64,000 nt of DNA, from NCBI RefSeq assembly GCF_009467825.1, contig NZ_WIOK01000008.1:124001-188000 (forward strand). The letters are read 5' to 3'. Positions 35,701 through 43,412 of the stretch are shown one piece after another. The notes under the pieces were generated by a model. It saw only the letters and a program-made list of their open reading frames with translations, made no database searches and was not told the origin of the DNA. Within the stretch, counting starts at the first letter, position 1; the number at the start of each line of letters is the position of its first letter. A program made the position numbers and the translations under genes. The DNA comes from Cyclobacterium xiamenense (lineage in GTDB: Bacteria; Bacteroidota; Bacteroidia; Cytophagales; Cyclobacteriaceae).

Positions 35701-35974
35701 CCACCACTTCCTGGCTGTCAAACCCAACAAAAGAAAAGACCAGCGTTTCGTCTCCGGATTGTAAGGCTACCCGGTAGTTACCGTCAATATCGGTCACTGC
35801 TCCACGAGTCGTGCCCTTTACCAATACCGAAACCCCCGGCAGGGGAAAATCGTCCTCGGAGGATAAGACCGTACCGGTCACCTCCCTGGACTGCGCATGT
35901 ACTGTCAAGCTGCTTGCTAATAGCAATGCCAAACCCAACAAAAACAGTTTTGTTTTAGGTAAATAGTTTTGCAT
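32798..35974 (-). CDS. SusC/RagA family TonB-linked outer-membrane protein
   Basis: The 1,058-residue receptor has a signal peptide cleaved near HA27-Q28, an N-terminal carboxypeptidase D-like domain (about 30-105, ending in [19 protein letters not shown]), a plug domain with the SusC signatures [10 protein letters not shown] and [26 protein letters not shown], and a 22-strand-type barrel ending INAGLSVTF with an aromatic final residue. It imports the ligand captured by its SusD partner in a TonB-dependent way. There is no extra N-terminal signalling domain, and no sigma/anti-sigma pair is adjacent, so regulation differs from the trans-envelope type. Confidence 0.96.
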   Translation of the reverse strand: [1058 protein letters not shown]

Positions 35975-36454
35975 ACGTAAAAGAAATAGGTTAATAATTG
36001 ATTGAAGTTATTGTTAAAATAACACTTTAAACTTGATGGTATTTTTTGGCTTATGCAATAGCCCGTTTCGAGCCCTCAAAAATGACCAATGGTTTGTTTT
36101 CAATGGAATTGTCTTTTCCATGAATTATTTCAATAAGGTTTGTCAAACGGTTATCACTTTTTAAAAAATCGGCCAAAAAATTAACAGTTAGTAAAGTCGG
36201 TGTTTTTTGGTTTCTTGTAAAAAAAAGTAGAAACAATTGGTATTTGCCGAAGATTTCGGGGGATTGAAGAGGTAGTTATTCAGCTGGTGCTTCCCGACCG
36301 GAAAGTAGCAGGGAGGACAGGTCACCGAACTCGCCGCGAAATTGAGAGGAAAAAGGCGCGTTTGCTAGCCCCTTCCCGAGGCTTTTCGAAGGAAAAACCG
36401 TATTCAGGGAAAAAAGCGGCAAAAAGTAGGTTTTTAATCCAGGGGAAAAATGGT
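35975..36454. other. Intergenic region upstream of susC
   Basis: No supported gene. The part next to susC is AT-rich and carries a GTTATT...AATAAC inverted repeat at 36009-36026 that could be an operator for susC. A 61-codon reading frame on the minus strand at 36051-36236 shows no recognisable signal or motif and was not accepted. No TAnnTTTG promoter with good spacing was identified for susC. Confidence 0.4.
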
Positions 36455-36462
36455 TATCTTTG
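36431..36462 (+). promoter_or_regulatory. Promoter of small-RNA candidate
   Basis: TATCTTTG (36455-36462) fits the -7 consensus, and a TTTTT run at 36431-36435 sits 19 bases upstream where TTTG is expected. It points to the plus strand, where only a short unit ending in a terminator follows. Confidence 0.45.
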
Positions 36463-36466
36463 CCTG

Positions 36467-36524
36467 GTAAGGTTTAATACAGGAAAGAATAGTCAGCTAT
36501 TAGCTGTCTGTTCTTTATTTTTTT
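36467..36524 (+). ncRNA. Candidate small RNA (about 58 nt)
   Basis: A predicted transcript start about 5 bases after the -7 element is followed, 20 bases on, by a 13-bp stem with one mismatch (36486-36498 with 36502-36514, ATT loop) and a TTTATTTTTTT tract. There is no room for a protein. The unit lies between divergent susC and the 3' end of frr. The same hairpin could serve frr from the other strand, but its U tract is much better on the plus strand. I recognise no known RNA family. Confidence 0.4.
36486..36524 (+). terminator. Intrinsic terminator between frr and the small-RNA candidate
   Basis: AGAATAGTCAGCT pairs with AGCTGTCTGTTCT (one mismatch, one G-U) and is followed by a T-rich run on the plus strand. 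On the minus strand it follows the frr stop by about 30 bases and may also terminate that operon less efficiently. Confidence 0.65.
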
Positions 36525-36551
36525 GGACCCCTGCCAAGTACGGTGGTTGCG

Positions 36552-37112
36552 TTAGACCTTCATGATCTCCGCCTCTTTCTTTTCGAAATGCGCATCAATC
36601 TTGGAAGTATAGGTGTCGGTGAATTTTTGAACGGTGTCTTCGGCGCGCTTTACCTCGTCCTCGGAAGCGCCCTCTTTCAGTAGCTTTTTTAGCGCGTCAT
36701 TGGTATCTTTACGGACGGTTCGGATGCTAATTTTACCGTTTTCGCACTCGTTTTTAACCTGCTTCACCAGGTTTTTTCTACGTTCCTCGGTCAGCGGCGG
36801 GATGGTGAGCATAACCATCTCTCCATTATTTTGCGGATTCAGACCTAAGTCAGAGTTGATGATGGCTTTTTCCACCTCCGGAATAAGCGTTTTCTCCCAG
36901 GGCTTGATGGCCAATGTCCGGGCATCTGGAGTGGTAATGGAGGCTACCTGCTGAATGGGAGTAGGGGTACCGTAATAGGCCACCAGTATTCCGTCCAGAA
37001 AATTGGGCATCGCCTTACCCGCCCTGATTTTGACTAGTTCGGCAGCCGTGTGCTGAACAGCTTTTTCCATCAGCGATTTCGCTTCCTCTAAATACATTTG
37101 GATCTCTTCCAT
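36552..37112 (-). CDS. frr: Ribosome recycling factor
   Basis: The 186-residue protein frees ribosomes from mRNA after termination together with EF-G. Family landmarks are VKIRAGKAMPNFLDG (residues about 26-40), the TIPPLTEERRKNLVKQ segment and the terminal three-helix-bundle part with KKLLKEGASEDEVKRAED. Length is normal. It follows pyrH by 6 bases, the common pyrH-frr order. Confidence 0.97.
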   Translation of the reverse strand: MEEIQMYLEEAKSLMEKAVQHTAAELVKIRAGKAMPNFLDGILVAYYGTPTPIQQVASITTPDARTLAIKPWEKTLIPEVEKAIINSDLGLNPQNNGEMVMLTIPPLTEERRKNLVKQVKNECENGKISIRTVRKDTNDALKKLLKEGASEDEVKRAEDTVQKFTDTYTSKIDAHFEKKEAEIMKV

Positions 37113-37118
37113 TGGACT

Positions 37119-37832
37119 TTATTGGTTTGATGTAATCAATGTTCCTACTTCCTCTCCCTGTATCAGATGCAATAAATTATCGGTCCTATTCATGTCAAAA
37201 ACAATAATGGGCAGGTTGTTTTCCTGACACAGGGTAAACGCCGTCATGTCCATGACATTCAGGTTTTTTTCGTACACCTCTTGAAAGGTGATGCGGGCAT
37301 AGCGGGTGGCATTTTTGTCCTTTTCTGGATCGGCGGAATATACCCCGTCCACGCGTGTACCTTTTAGAACCACCTCTGCTTCGATCTCAATCGCCCGTAG
37401 ACTTGCTGTCGAGTCGGTTGTAAAATAGGGATTACCGATACCTGCCCCAAATATCACGATCCTTCCTTTTTCCAAATGGCGGATTGCCCGTCTGCGGATA
37501 AATGGCTCGCAGACACTTTCTACCTTGATACCTGACATCAGCCGGGTGTACATCCCGTTTTGCTCCAGGGAACTTTGTAGGGCCATGGCGTTAATTAGGG
37601 TCGCAAGCATTCCCATGTAGTCGCCCTGAACCCGGTCAATTCCTACTTTTCCAGCCTGAACTCCCCTGAAAATATTCCCTCCACCGATTACGATCGCCAC
37701 TTCCACGCCCATATCGTGTACATTTTTTATCTGAGTGGCGTATTCCTGCAGACGTTTGGAGTCAATGCCGTAGCTGTTTTCACCCATTAGGGCTTCCCCG
37801 CTAAGCTTCAGGAGAATTCGTTTGTATTTCAT
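37119..37832 (-). CDS. pyrH: UMP kinase
   Basis: The 237-residue hexameric enzyme phosphorylates UMP to UDP. It shows the amino-acid kinase fold signatures: [14 protein letters not shown] at the start, [28 protein letters not shown] and a [12 protein letters not shown] stretch near the C-terminus. In bacteria it is GTP-activated and UTP-inhibited. It is the first gene of the pyrH-frr unit. Confidence 0.97.
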   Translation of the reverse strand: MKYKRILLKLSGEALMGENSYGIDSKRLQEYATQIKNVHDMGVEVAIVIGGGNIFRGVQAGKVGIDRVQGDYMGMLATLINAMALQSSLEQNGMYTRLMSGIKVESVCEPFIRRRAIRHLEKGRIVIFGAGIGNPYFTTDSTASLRAIEIEAEVVLKGTRVDGVYSADPEKDKNATRYARITFQEVYEKNLNVMDMTAFTLCQENNLPIIVFDMNRTDNLLHLIQGEEVGTLITSNQ

Positions 37833-38002
37833 CTGTTTATAATTTGTTTTTTAGCTGTCAGATGGAATCTTGCATACTTTATTATTACCCCACTGTGTGA
37901 CGGATACGTCATGCTCGATTTCATGTTGGAATAATTTTGAGTGGTAGACCGACCTGACTATAATTGGATACCGGGCATACGTATTTTAGATTTATAGCCC
38001 GA

Positions 38003-38010
38003 CAAATATA
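38003..38010 (-). promoter_or_regulatory. Candidate -7 element upstream of pyrH
   Basis: TATATTTG on the minus strand fits TAnnTTTG and lies about 170 bases before the pyrH ATG, which implies a long 5' untranslated region. No convincing -33 TTTG precedes it. Confidence 0.35.
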
Positions 38011-38120
38011 AATCCTTGTTTTTAGAATACTAAATCTTATTCTTAAAAATGGGTCGGGCGGTCGTTTTTTTCTGTCCTCCCCCTTCTTGAGGTGGACGGT
38101 TGGAATGGGGCTAAAACAGA

Positions 38121-38300
38121 TCAAATCTGTGGCGGGGGAGCACGATAGGAATCAACCACATTGTTTCCGCGAACCGGTCCTGAATCGCTTTTCCGTCGGG
38201 ATTGCATGGGTAGTTTGATCGAAACACCGAAGGATACCCCGCAGGCATCTGCCAGAAAGTTTCTCCCTACATTCATTTTTGCGAATCCATAAGTAGTGGT
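38121..38300 (-). pseudogene. Possible gene fragment or short peptide gene
   Basis: A frame open from 38300 (TAA just upstream) to TGA at 38121-38123, with an ATG at 38276 that would give 51 residues. The translation contains a segment RNFLADACGVSFGVSIKLP that looks like the last beta-strands of an outer-membrane barrel, followed by a polar tail ending PPPQI. No signal sequence is present. It may be the 3' remnant of a lost membrane protein gene, or chance. The remaining parts of the 602-base spacer between pyrH and the M1 gene hold the pyrH promoter candidate and a hairpin near 38400; nothing else is seen. Confidence 0.3.
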
Positions 38301-38388
38301 TTAGTTAGTTAAAGTTCGGTCCTTTCCTTAATTTTAAGCCGCGTAAGTGCAGCCTTACTGATGTAGCTGTTTGGCAGGTAGTTCCACT

Positions 38389-38411
38389 CAGCAGAAGGGC
38401 TGCTGTTTTTT
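38389..38411 (+). terminator. Hairpin with T run upstream of the M1 peptidase gene
   Basis: CAGCAG (38389-38394) and CTGCTG (38400-38405) form a 6-bp stem followed by six T residues. It points in the plus direction, but no plus-strand gene precedes it, so it could end an unrecognised transcript or act in the leader of the following gene. Confidence 0.4.
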
Positions 38412-38434
38412 GGTCACAGAAACGAAATTTATTC

Positions 38435-41050
38435 ATGCATTTAACATACAGCCAATTATTTTGCTACCTGGGCGTACTGCTTTGCCTACTTTCATGCAAA
38501 CCTGCCGCGCAAACGCTGCAGGGAGAAGCGCCTCGGCCGGAACCTGTACTGGCGGAAACCGCCCCGGAAAAGCGAGCGAATCTACACCTGCAACGGATCC
38601 GGGAAAAGGAGCAGGCCCTGCAGGGCTACAAGGCCAGTGCAACCCGTACCTTTGACCTGGTACACACGGACCTTTGGTTGGCTTTCGATTATGCCAAAAA
38701 AGCAGTGATGGGGGAAGCGCTCCTGACAGTGACTCCCTATTTTTATGAGCAGAATACATTGGTAGTGGATGCGGTGGACTTTGAAGTTCACGAAGCCGTC
38801 CTACAGGAGGGGGTGGAGCAAATCCCGCTTGCCTTTACCTACGATCAGCAAGCGCTGACACTGGTGCTGCCTAGAACGTTTAGCAAGGGGGACACGCTTC
38901 AGGTAGGGATTCGCTATACCGCTTTTCCTGAAAAGGGTAGCTCGGAAAGTAGTGCAGCATTTACGGATACTAAGGGCCTTTATTTTATAAATGCCGATTC
39001 GACCGATTCGGATAAGCCGGTTCAAATTTGGACCCAGGGAGAAACGGAATTTACCTCCAAATGGTACCCAACAATCGATCATCCCAACGAGCGACAAACC
39101 CATGATTTTCACCTTCGGGTACCGGAAGGCTACCGTAGCCTTAGCAATGGAAAACTATTGGGTAGCCTGTCCCATGGTGACGGCACCCGAACGGATCACT
39201 GGCGCATGGATATGCCCCATGCTCCCTACCTTTCCGCGGTAGTAGTTGGTGATTTTGCGGCCGTTGATGGAGGTACGGTGGATGGAATTCCCCTACGTTA
39301 TTTTGTAGAGCCGAAATACCAGGCGGGGGCCAAAAAAGTATTTGCCCATACCGGAGAGATGATGCGATTTTTTTCGGATCTCCTGGACCTACCCTTTCCC
39401 TGGCAAAAATACGATCAGGTAGTGGTTCGGGATTTTGTCTCCGGGGCCATGGAAAACACCACCTTGTCGGTATTCATGGAAGCATTGCAACTCAACGAGC
39501 GGGAAGCCCTGGATAGCGAATGGGATTACATCATCGCACACGAGTTGTTTCATCAGTGGTTTGGCAATTACGTGACGACGGAGTCCTGGGCCAACCTTAC
39601 CCTAAACGAGGCCTTTGCCGACTACTCCGAATACCTGTGGATAGCGCACAAAGAGGGAACTGATCCTGCGGACATGCACCATTTTAATGCCGTGGAGCAA
39701 TACCTGGATGAGGCCGAGGAGAAACAGGAGCCGCTGATTCGTTACCAGTACGAAGACAGTGAGGACCTGTTTGACAGCCACACCTACGCGAAAGGCGGGC
39801 GGGTATTACACATGCTGAGAAGGTATCTGGGCGACGAGGCTTTTTTTCAGGGCTTGCACCGGTACCTCATAGAGAATGCGCTGGGTAGTGTGGAGGTACA
39901 CCAGTTGCGGTTGGCTTTTGAGGCGGTATCCGGAATGGATTTGCAGTGGTTTTTTGATCAATGGTTTCTTTCCCCCGGCCATCCCGAGTTAGCGATACAC
40001 TGGGATTATTCGGAGGAAGACAACGTGTTGCTAACCCTTGAGCAGCATCAGGATTTAGAGAAAACGCCCCTTTACAAGGTGCCGTTCACCGTTACCTTAT
40101 ACAAGGAGGGCGAACGCATCGAAAGAGAATTTGTGCTGGATCGGGCCTACCAGCAATTTGCACTGGAAAACGGCCCGGGTACGGATCTGATTCTCTTTGA
40201 CGAGCGGCAGGTACTATTGGCAGAAAAAGCGCAATATAGAGGTAGGAAACTTTTGGAAAAGCAATTTGTCTACGCCCAGTCCGGCCTGTCCAGGGTAGAA
40301 GCGTTGGATAGCCTTACCTCAGACGCGCGCAATGGGGAGGATACGCGGTCCTTGCTTCAATCGGCCCTTTCGGATTCGTTTTGGGTGGTACGTGAGCTTG
40401 CCCTTCACCGAATGCTTCGCAGCGAGTCCGATTGGGAACCAGTGCTTTCCTTGGAAAATGCGATTTTGGATCTGGCAGAAAACGATCCGAACAATGCCGT
40501 AAGGTCCGTAGCCCTGGAGGTATTGGCAGGGGTTGATCCCGTAAAATTCCAGCCTCTGTTTTATCGCCTAATCAACGATTCATCCTACCAGGTGGCCGGA
40601 GCAGCGCTAAGGGCATTTATGGACCTGGAAGGCGAGGCAGCCAGTAAAAAAGAATTATTTGAGCGGTTGCGGGAGGAGGAAAACATACGGATGATTGCCC
40701 CGTTGGCGGATTACCTTACCGAGAGTGCCGAGGTGGAGGGGGCTGCCTGGATGCATGATAAGCTTCGGCTTCTTACTGGTGAGTCACTCTATTATTTTAT
40801 AGGGTATTACGGGGATTACTTTGCAAGTCGGTTGGATGTGGACGCAACAGAAGCGATAGCACGGCTGGTAGCCTTGGGGCGGGAGCATCCGCAGAATTAT
40901 GTGAGATTGGCGGCATTCCAGTCGCTCTTCGGATTTATCGACGAAGAAAGCGTGCTAAAACAAGCCAAATCCTTGTTTGCGGGAGAGGAGGATGAAATGG
41001 TGCGCCGCTACCAGGAATATTACCTGGAACCGTATCTGAATGGGGAGTAA
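38435..41050 (+). CDS. M1 family metallo-aminopeptidase, lipoprotein
   Basis: The 871-residue protein has a lipoprotein signal (CLLSC, Cys21). The M1 zinc site is complete: exopeptidase motif GAMEN at 337-341, HELFH at 369-373 and the third zinc ligand Glu392 in NEAF. After the catalytic and thermolysin-like domains come HEAT-like helical repeats (from about residue 640) as in other large M1 enzymes. It probably trims N-terminal residues from peptides on the outer face of a membrane or in the periplasm. The gene is monocistronic with its own terminator. Confidence 0.94.
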   Translation: MHLTYSQLFCYLGVLLCLLSCKPAAQTLQGEAPRPEPVLAETAPEKRANLHLQRIREKEQALQGYKASATRTFDLVHTDLWLAFDYAKKAVMGEALLTVTPYFYEQNTLVVDAVDFEVHEAVLQEGVEQIPLAFTYDQQALTLVLPRTFSKGDTLQVGIRYTAFPEKGSSESSAAFTDTKGLYFINADSTDSDKPVQIWTQGETEFTSKWYPTIDHPNERQTHDFHLRVPEGYRSLSNGKLLGSLSHGDGTRTDHWRMDMPHAPYLSAVVVGDFAAVDGGTVDGIPLRYFVEPKYQAGAKKVFAHTGEMMRFFSDLLDLPFPWQKYDQVVVRDFVSGAMENTTLSVFMEALQLNEREALDSEWDYIIAHELFHQWFGNYVTTESWANLTLNEAFADYSEYLWIAHKEGTDPADMHHFNAVEQYLDEAEEKQEPLIRYQYEDSEDLFDSHTYAKGGRVLHMLRRYLGDEAFFQGLHRYLIENALGSVEVHQLRLAFEAVSGMDLQWFFDQWFLSPGHPELAIHWDYSEEDNVLLTLEQHQDLEKTPLYKVPFTVTLYKEGERIEREFVLDRAYQQFALENGPGTDLILFDERQVLLAEKAQYRGRKLLEKQFVYAQSGLSRVEALDSLTSDARNGEDTRSLLQSALSDSFWVVRELALHRMLRSESDWEPVLSLENAILDLAENDPNNAVRSVALEVLAGVDPVKFQPLFYRLINDSSYQVAGAALRAFMDLEGEAASKKELFERLREEENIRMIAPLADYLTESAEVEGAAWMHDKLRLLTGESLYYFIGYYGDYFASRLDVDATEAIARLVALGREHPQNYVRLAAFQSLFGFIDEESVLKQAKSLFAGEEDEMVRRYQEYYLEPYLNGE

Positions 41051-41072
41051 ATTACTGACGGTGAACAAGATA

Positions 41073-41107
41073 CTTTTGGTTCCGTAAAAAACCGAAGATT
41101 TTTTTTT
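41073..41107 (+). terminator. Terminator of the M1 peptidase gene
   Basis: CTTTTGGTT (41073-41081) pairs with AACCGAAG (41090-41097) with one bulge, followed by a run of nine T residues, 23 bases after the stop codon. Confidence 0.75.
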
Positions 41108-41114
41108 ATAATAT

Positions 41115-41145
41115 TTTGAATGTTTAGTAAAAGGGTATAATTTTG
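41115..41145 (+). promoter_or_regulatory. Promoter of the tRNA-tuf operon
   Basis: TTTG at 41115-41118, a 19-base spacer and TAATTTTG at 41138-41145 match the Bacteroidota housekeeping promoter TTTG-N19-TAnnTTTG exactly. The first tRNA begins 63 bases downstream. Confidence 0.8.
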
Positions 41146-41208
41146 CCATCCGTTACGACAACAAAGATGGTCCGTGGAGGATAGAAACGAATAAATTTGT
41201 TGTTTTTT

Positions 41209-41291
41209 GGGGGAATACCAAAGCGGCCAACTGGGACGGACTGTAAATCCGTTGACTTATGTCTTCACAGGTTCGAATCCTGTTTCCCCCA
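41209..41291 (+). tRNA. tRNA-Tyr (GTA)
   Basis: Acceptor stem GGGGGAA pairs with TTCCCCC (41284-41290). Anticodon GTA is at 41243-41245. The 83-nt length and long variable arm are those of a class II tRNA, as expected for bacterial tRNA-Tyr. The T arm contains GGTTCGAATCC. The 3' CCA is not encoded. Confidence 0.95.
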
Positions 41292-41461
41292 CGAAAGCTT
41301 GTTCACGTTTGCTCATTGGGTAAATTCGGAATAGGGGAGCGATTCGGGTTATTGTTTTCTTAATAATAGCTTGATATTTTTGGATTCTAAAAATAAAATA
41401 GGGAATTTGGACGCCTCTAAGCGGGGACGTAGTTCAGCGAACTATTTAATTATCGAAATAA

Positions 41462-41534
41462 GCGGGAGTAGCTCAGTTGGTAGAGCGGCAGCCTTCCAAG
41501 CTGCAGGTCGCGGGTTCGAGCCTCGTCTCCCGCT
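41462..41534 (+). tRNA. tRNA-Gly (TCC)
   Basis: Acceptor GCGGGAG pairs with CTCCCGC (41527-41533). Anticodon TCC is at 41495-41497, in the loop CTTCCAA. The T arm has GGGTTCGAGCC. Length is 73 nt, without encoded CCA. Confidence 0.95.
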
Positions 41535-41572
41535 CTATGCTTTAGTATAGGGCATAAAACTGGATGTAAAAA

Positions 41573-41644
41573 GCCGACGTAGCTCAGGGGTAGAGTGCTT
41601 CCTTGGTAAGGAAGAGGTCACGGGTTCAAATCCCGTCGTTGGCT
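41573..41644 (+). tRNA. tRNA-Thr (GGT)
   Basis: Acceptor GCCGACG pairs with CGTTGGC (41637-41643) with one G-U. Anticodon GGT is at 41605-41607. The T arm is GGGTTCAAATCCC. Length is 72 nt, without CCA. It lies 59 bases before tuf, the Tyr-Gly-Thr-tuf order found in many bacteria. Confidence 0.95.
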
Positions 41645-41703
41645 CTGAACATTTCAATCATTTAAAAAAATTTAATCTTTAACTAAACAGAGGATTTTCA
41701 CGC

Positions 41704-42891
41704 ATGGCAAAAGCAACCTTTGACCGTTCCAAACCACACGTAAATATCGGTACGATTGGTCACGTCGATCATGGTAAGACTACTTTGACTGCTGCCATTA
41801 CCACTGTATTGGCCAGAAAGGGTCTTTCTGAATTAAGAGACTTTGCTTCCATCGACAACGCGCCGGAAGAAAAGGAAAGGGGTATTACGATCAATACCTC
41901 ACACGTAGAGTATCAAACGGAGTTAAGGCACTACGCCCACGTTGACTGTCCCGGTCACGCAGACTACGTTAAAAACATGGTTACTGGTGCTGCTCAGATG
42001 GACGGTGCAATTCTTGTAGTTGCCGCCACTGATGGTCCAATGCCTCAAACCAGAGAACACATCCTGCTTGCACGTCAGGTAGGGGTGCCGGCTTTGGTGG
42101 TATTCATGAACAAAGTAGATTTGGTGGATGATCCCGAGCTACTTGAATTGGTAGAGATGGAAGTACGGGAATTGCTTTCCTTCTACGAATTTGACGGAGA
42201 TAACATTCCGGTAATTGCAGGGTCTGCCCTGGGTGCTCTGAATGGAGATGCCAAATGGGAAGAGACCGTAATGGAGTTGATGAACGCAGTAGACGAGCAC
42301 ATTCCGCTTCCTGAACGAGCGATTGACAAGGATTTCCTAATGCCGGTGGAAGATGTGTTCTCCATCACCGGTAGGGGTACTGTAGCGACGGGTCGAATCG
42401 AGCGTGGTGTTGTCAATTCCGGTGAAGGCGTTGATATCATCGGTATGGGTGCCGAGGGACTGAAGTCTACCGTAACTGGTGTGGAGATGTTCCGTAAGAT
42501 CCTCGACCGTGGGGAAGCAGGTGACAACGTTGGTTTGTTGCTGAGAGGTATCGAAAAGAGCCAGATCAAACGAGGTATGATTATTTGTAAGCCTGGATCT
42601 GTAACGCCTCATGCTCACTTCAAAGCAGAAGTTTACGTTCTTTCGAAGGAAGAGGGTGGACGACATACACCTTTCTTTAACAAATACCGGCCTCAGTTCT
42701 ACTTGAGAACCACGGATGTAACAGGTGAAATCAAGCTTCCCGAAAATGTGGAGATGGTGATGCCAGGTGACAACGTGACCATCGAGGTGACACTGATCAA
42801 TCCGGTAGCACTTGAGAAGGGGCTTCGATTTGCCATCCGAGAAGGTGGTAGAACGGTAGGTGCCGGTCAGGTAACTGAAATTTTGGACTAA
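41704..42891 (+). CDS. tuf: Elongation factor Tu
   Basis: EF-Tu delivers aminoacyl-tRNA to the ribosome as a GTP complex. The 395-residue protein has G1 GHVDHGKT (19-26), the switch [13 protein letters not shown] segment, DCPGH (G3), NKVD (G4) and the beta-barrel domains 2 and 3 ending [14 protein letters not shown]. It is linked to upstream tRNAs and to tRNA-Trp-secE downstream, the tufB-type setting; no tuf copy follows fusA in this window, so this may be the only one. Confidence 0.98.
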   Translation: MAKATFDRSKPHVNIGTIGHVDHGKTTLTAAITTVLARKGLSELRDFASIDNAPEEKERGITINTSHVEYQTELRHYAHVDCPGHADYVKNMVTGAAQMDGAILVVAATDGPMPQTREHILLARQVGVPALVVFMNKVDLVDDPELLELVEMEVRELLSFYEFDGDNIPVIAGSALGALNGDAKWEETVMELMNAVDEHIPLPERAIDKDFLMPVEDVFSITGRGTVATGRIERGVVNSGEGVDIIGMGAEGLKSTVTGVEMFRKILDRGEAGDNVGLLLRGIEKSQIKRGMIICKPGSVTPHAHFKAEVYVLSKEEGGRHTPFFNKYRPQFYLRTTDVTGEIKLPENVEMVMPGDNVTIEVTLINPVALEKGLRFAIREGGRTVGAGQVTEILD

Positions 42892-42916
42892 GCTTGATTA
42901 GCTGATCATAGTATGA

Positions 42917-42950
42917 ATGCGATCCTGAAATTACTCGGGATCGCATTTGT
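42917..42950 (+). terminator. Terminator after tuf
   Basis: ATGCGATCC (42917-42925) pairs perfectly with GGATCGCAT (42938-42946) around a 12-base loop, followed by a T-rich stretch (TTGTTTCTTT). It lies 25 bases after the tuf stop. Confidence 0.75.
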
Positions 42951-42977
42951 TTCTTTGGCCTTTAATCACTACTTTTG
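42946..42977 (+). promoter_or_regulatory. Promoter of tRNA-Trp-secE-nusG unit
   Basis: TTTG (42946-42949), a 20-base spacer and TACTTTTG (42970-42977) match the -33/-7 consensus. The -33 element overlaps the end of the tuf terminator stem, and tRNA-Trp begins 28 bases after the -7. Confidence 0.7.
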
Positions 42978-43004
42978 CGTTCCTTATTCGAAGTTCGCAA
43001 AAAA

Positions 43005-43075
43005 ACGGGCGTAGTTCAATGGCAGAATAGCGGTCTCCAAAACCGTTGATGGGAGTTCGAATCTCTCCGCCCGTG
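43005..43075 (+). tRNA. tRNA-Trp (CCA)
   Basis: Acceptor ACGGGCG pairs with CGCCCGT (43068-43074). Anticodon CCA is at 43037-43039 in the loop TCTCCAAAA. The T arm has GAGTTCGAATCTC. Length is 71 nt. Position just before secE is the widespread bacterial order. Confidence 0.95.
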
Positions 43076-43092
43076 CAATAAAATGTAAGTAA

Positions 43093-43182
43093 AACCATCG
43101 TTGACAGAGGTTGACTTCAGGGCTTTTGGACACATGTTTTGAATAAGGACCAGCTCCTAAAAATGGAGCGCCGACAATGGTT
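43093..43182 (+). promoter_or_regulatory. Structured leader between tRNA-Trp and secE
   Basis: A long-range stem of AACCATCGTTG (43093-43103) with CGACAATGGTT (43172-43182), 10 of 11 positions pairing, encloses a smaller hairpin GCTCC/GGAGC (43153-43157 with 43165-43169). It could help tRNA processing or control secE-nusG expression. Support is base pairing only. Confidence 0.3.
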
Positions 43183-43205
43183 CTTTGTTAACCAATTTTA
43201 CACGA

Positions 43206-43394
43206 ATGAATGTTAAAAATTTTGTAGTAGAGTCAATTGACGAGATGAAGAATAAGGTCACCTGGCCGAAGTACGCATCCCTTCAAAACAGCGCTGTATT
43301 GGTGTTGGTGGCTTCCTTGATTTTCGCCTTGGTCATTGGGCTAATTGACCTGACCTTCGAAAACATCATGACATGGTTTTATGATTTATTCTAA
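43206..43394 (+). CDS. secE: Preprotein translocase subunit SecE
   Basis: The 62-residue protein has the short SecE form: an amphipathic cytoplasmic helix with the conserved KVTWPKYASLQNS (residues about 16-28) and one membrane-spanning helix (about 30-52). It clamps SecY in the inner-membrane translocon. The start at 43206 (MNVKNFVV) is preferred over an ATG-less extension upstream. It lies 18 bases before nusG, the usual neighbour. Confidence 0.95.
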   Translation: MNVKNFVVESIDEMKNKVTWPKYASLQNSAVLVLVASLIFALVIGLIDLTFENIMTWFYDLF

Positions 43395-43412
43395 AGAGAA
43401 TTAAAAAACGGG

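Noticed and set aside
36051-36236. 61-codon minus-strand frame upstream of susC
   Set aside because: AT-rich, no recognisable motif or signal, and no promoter placed to express it.
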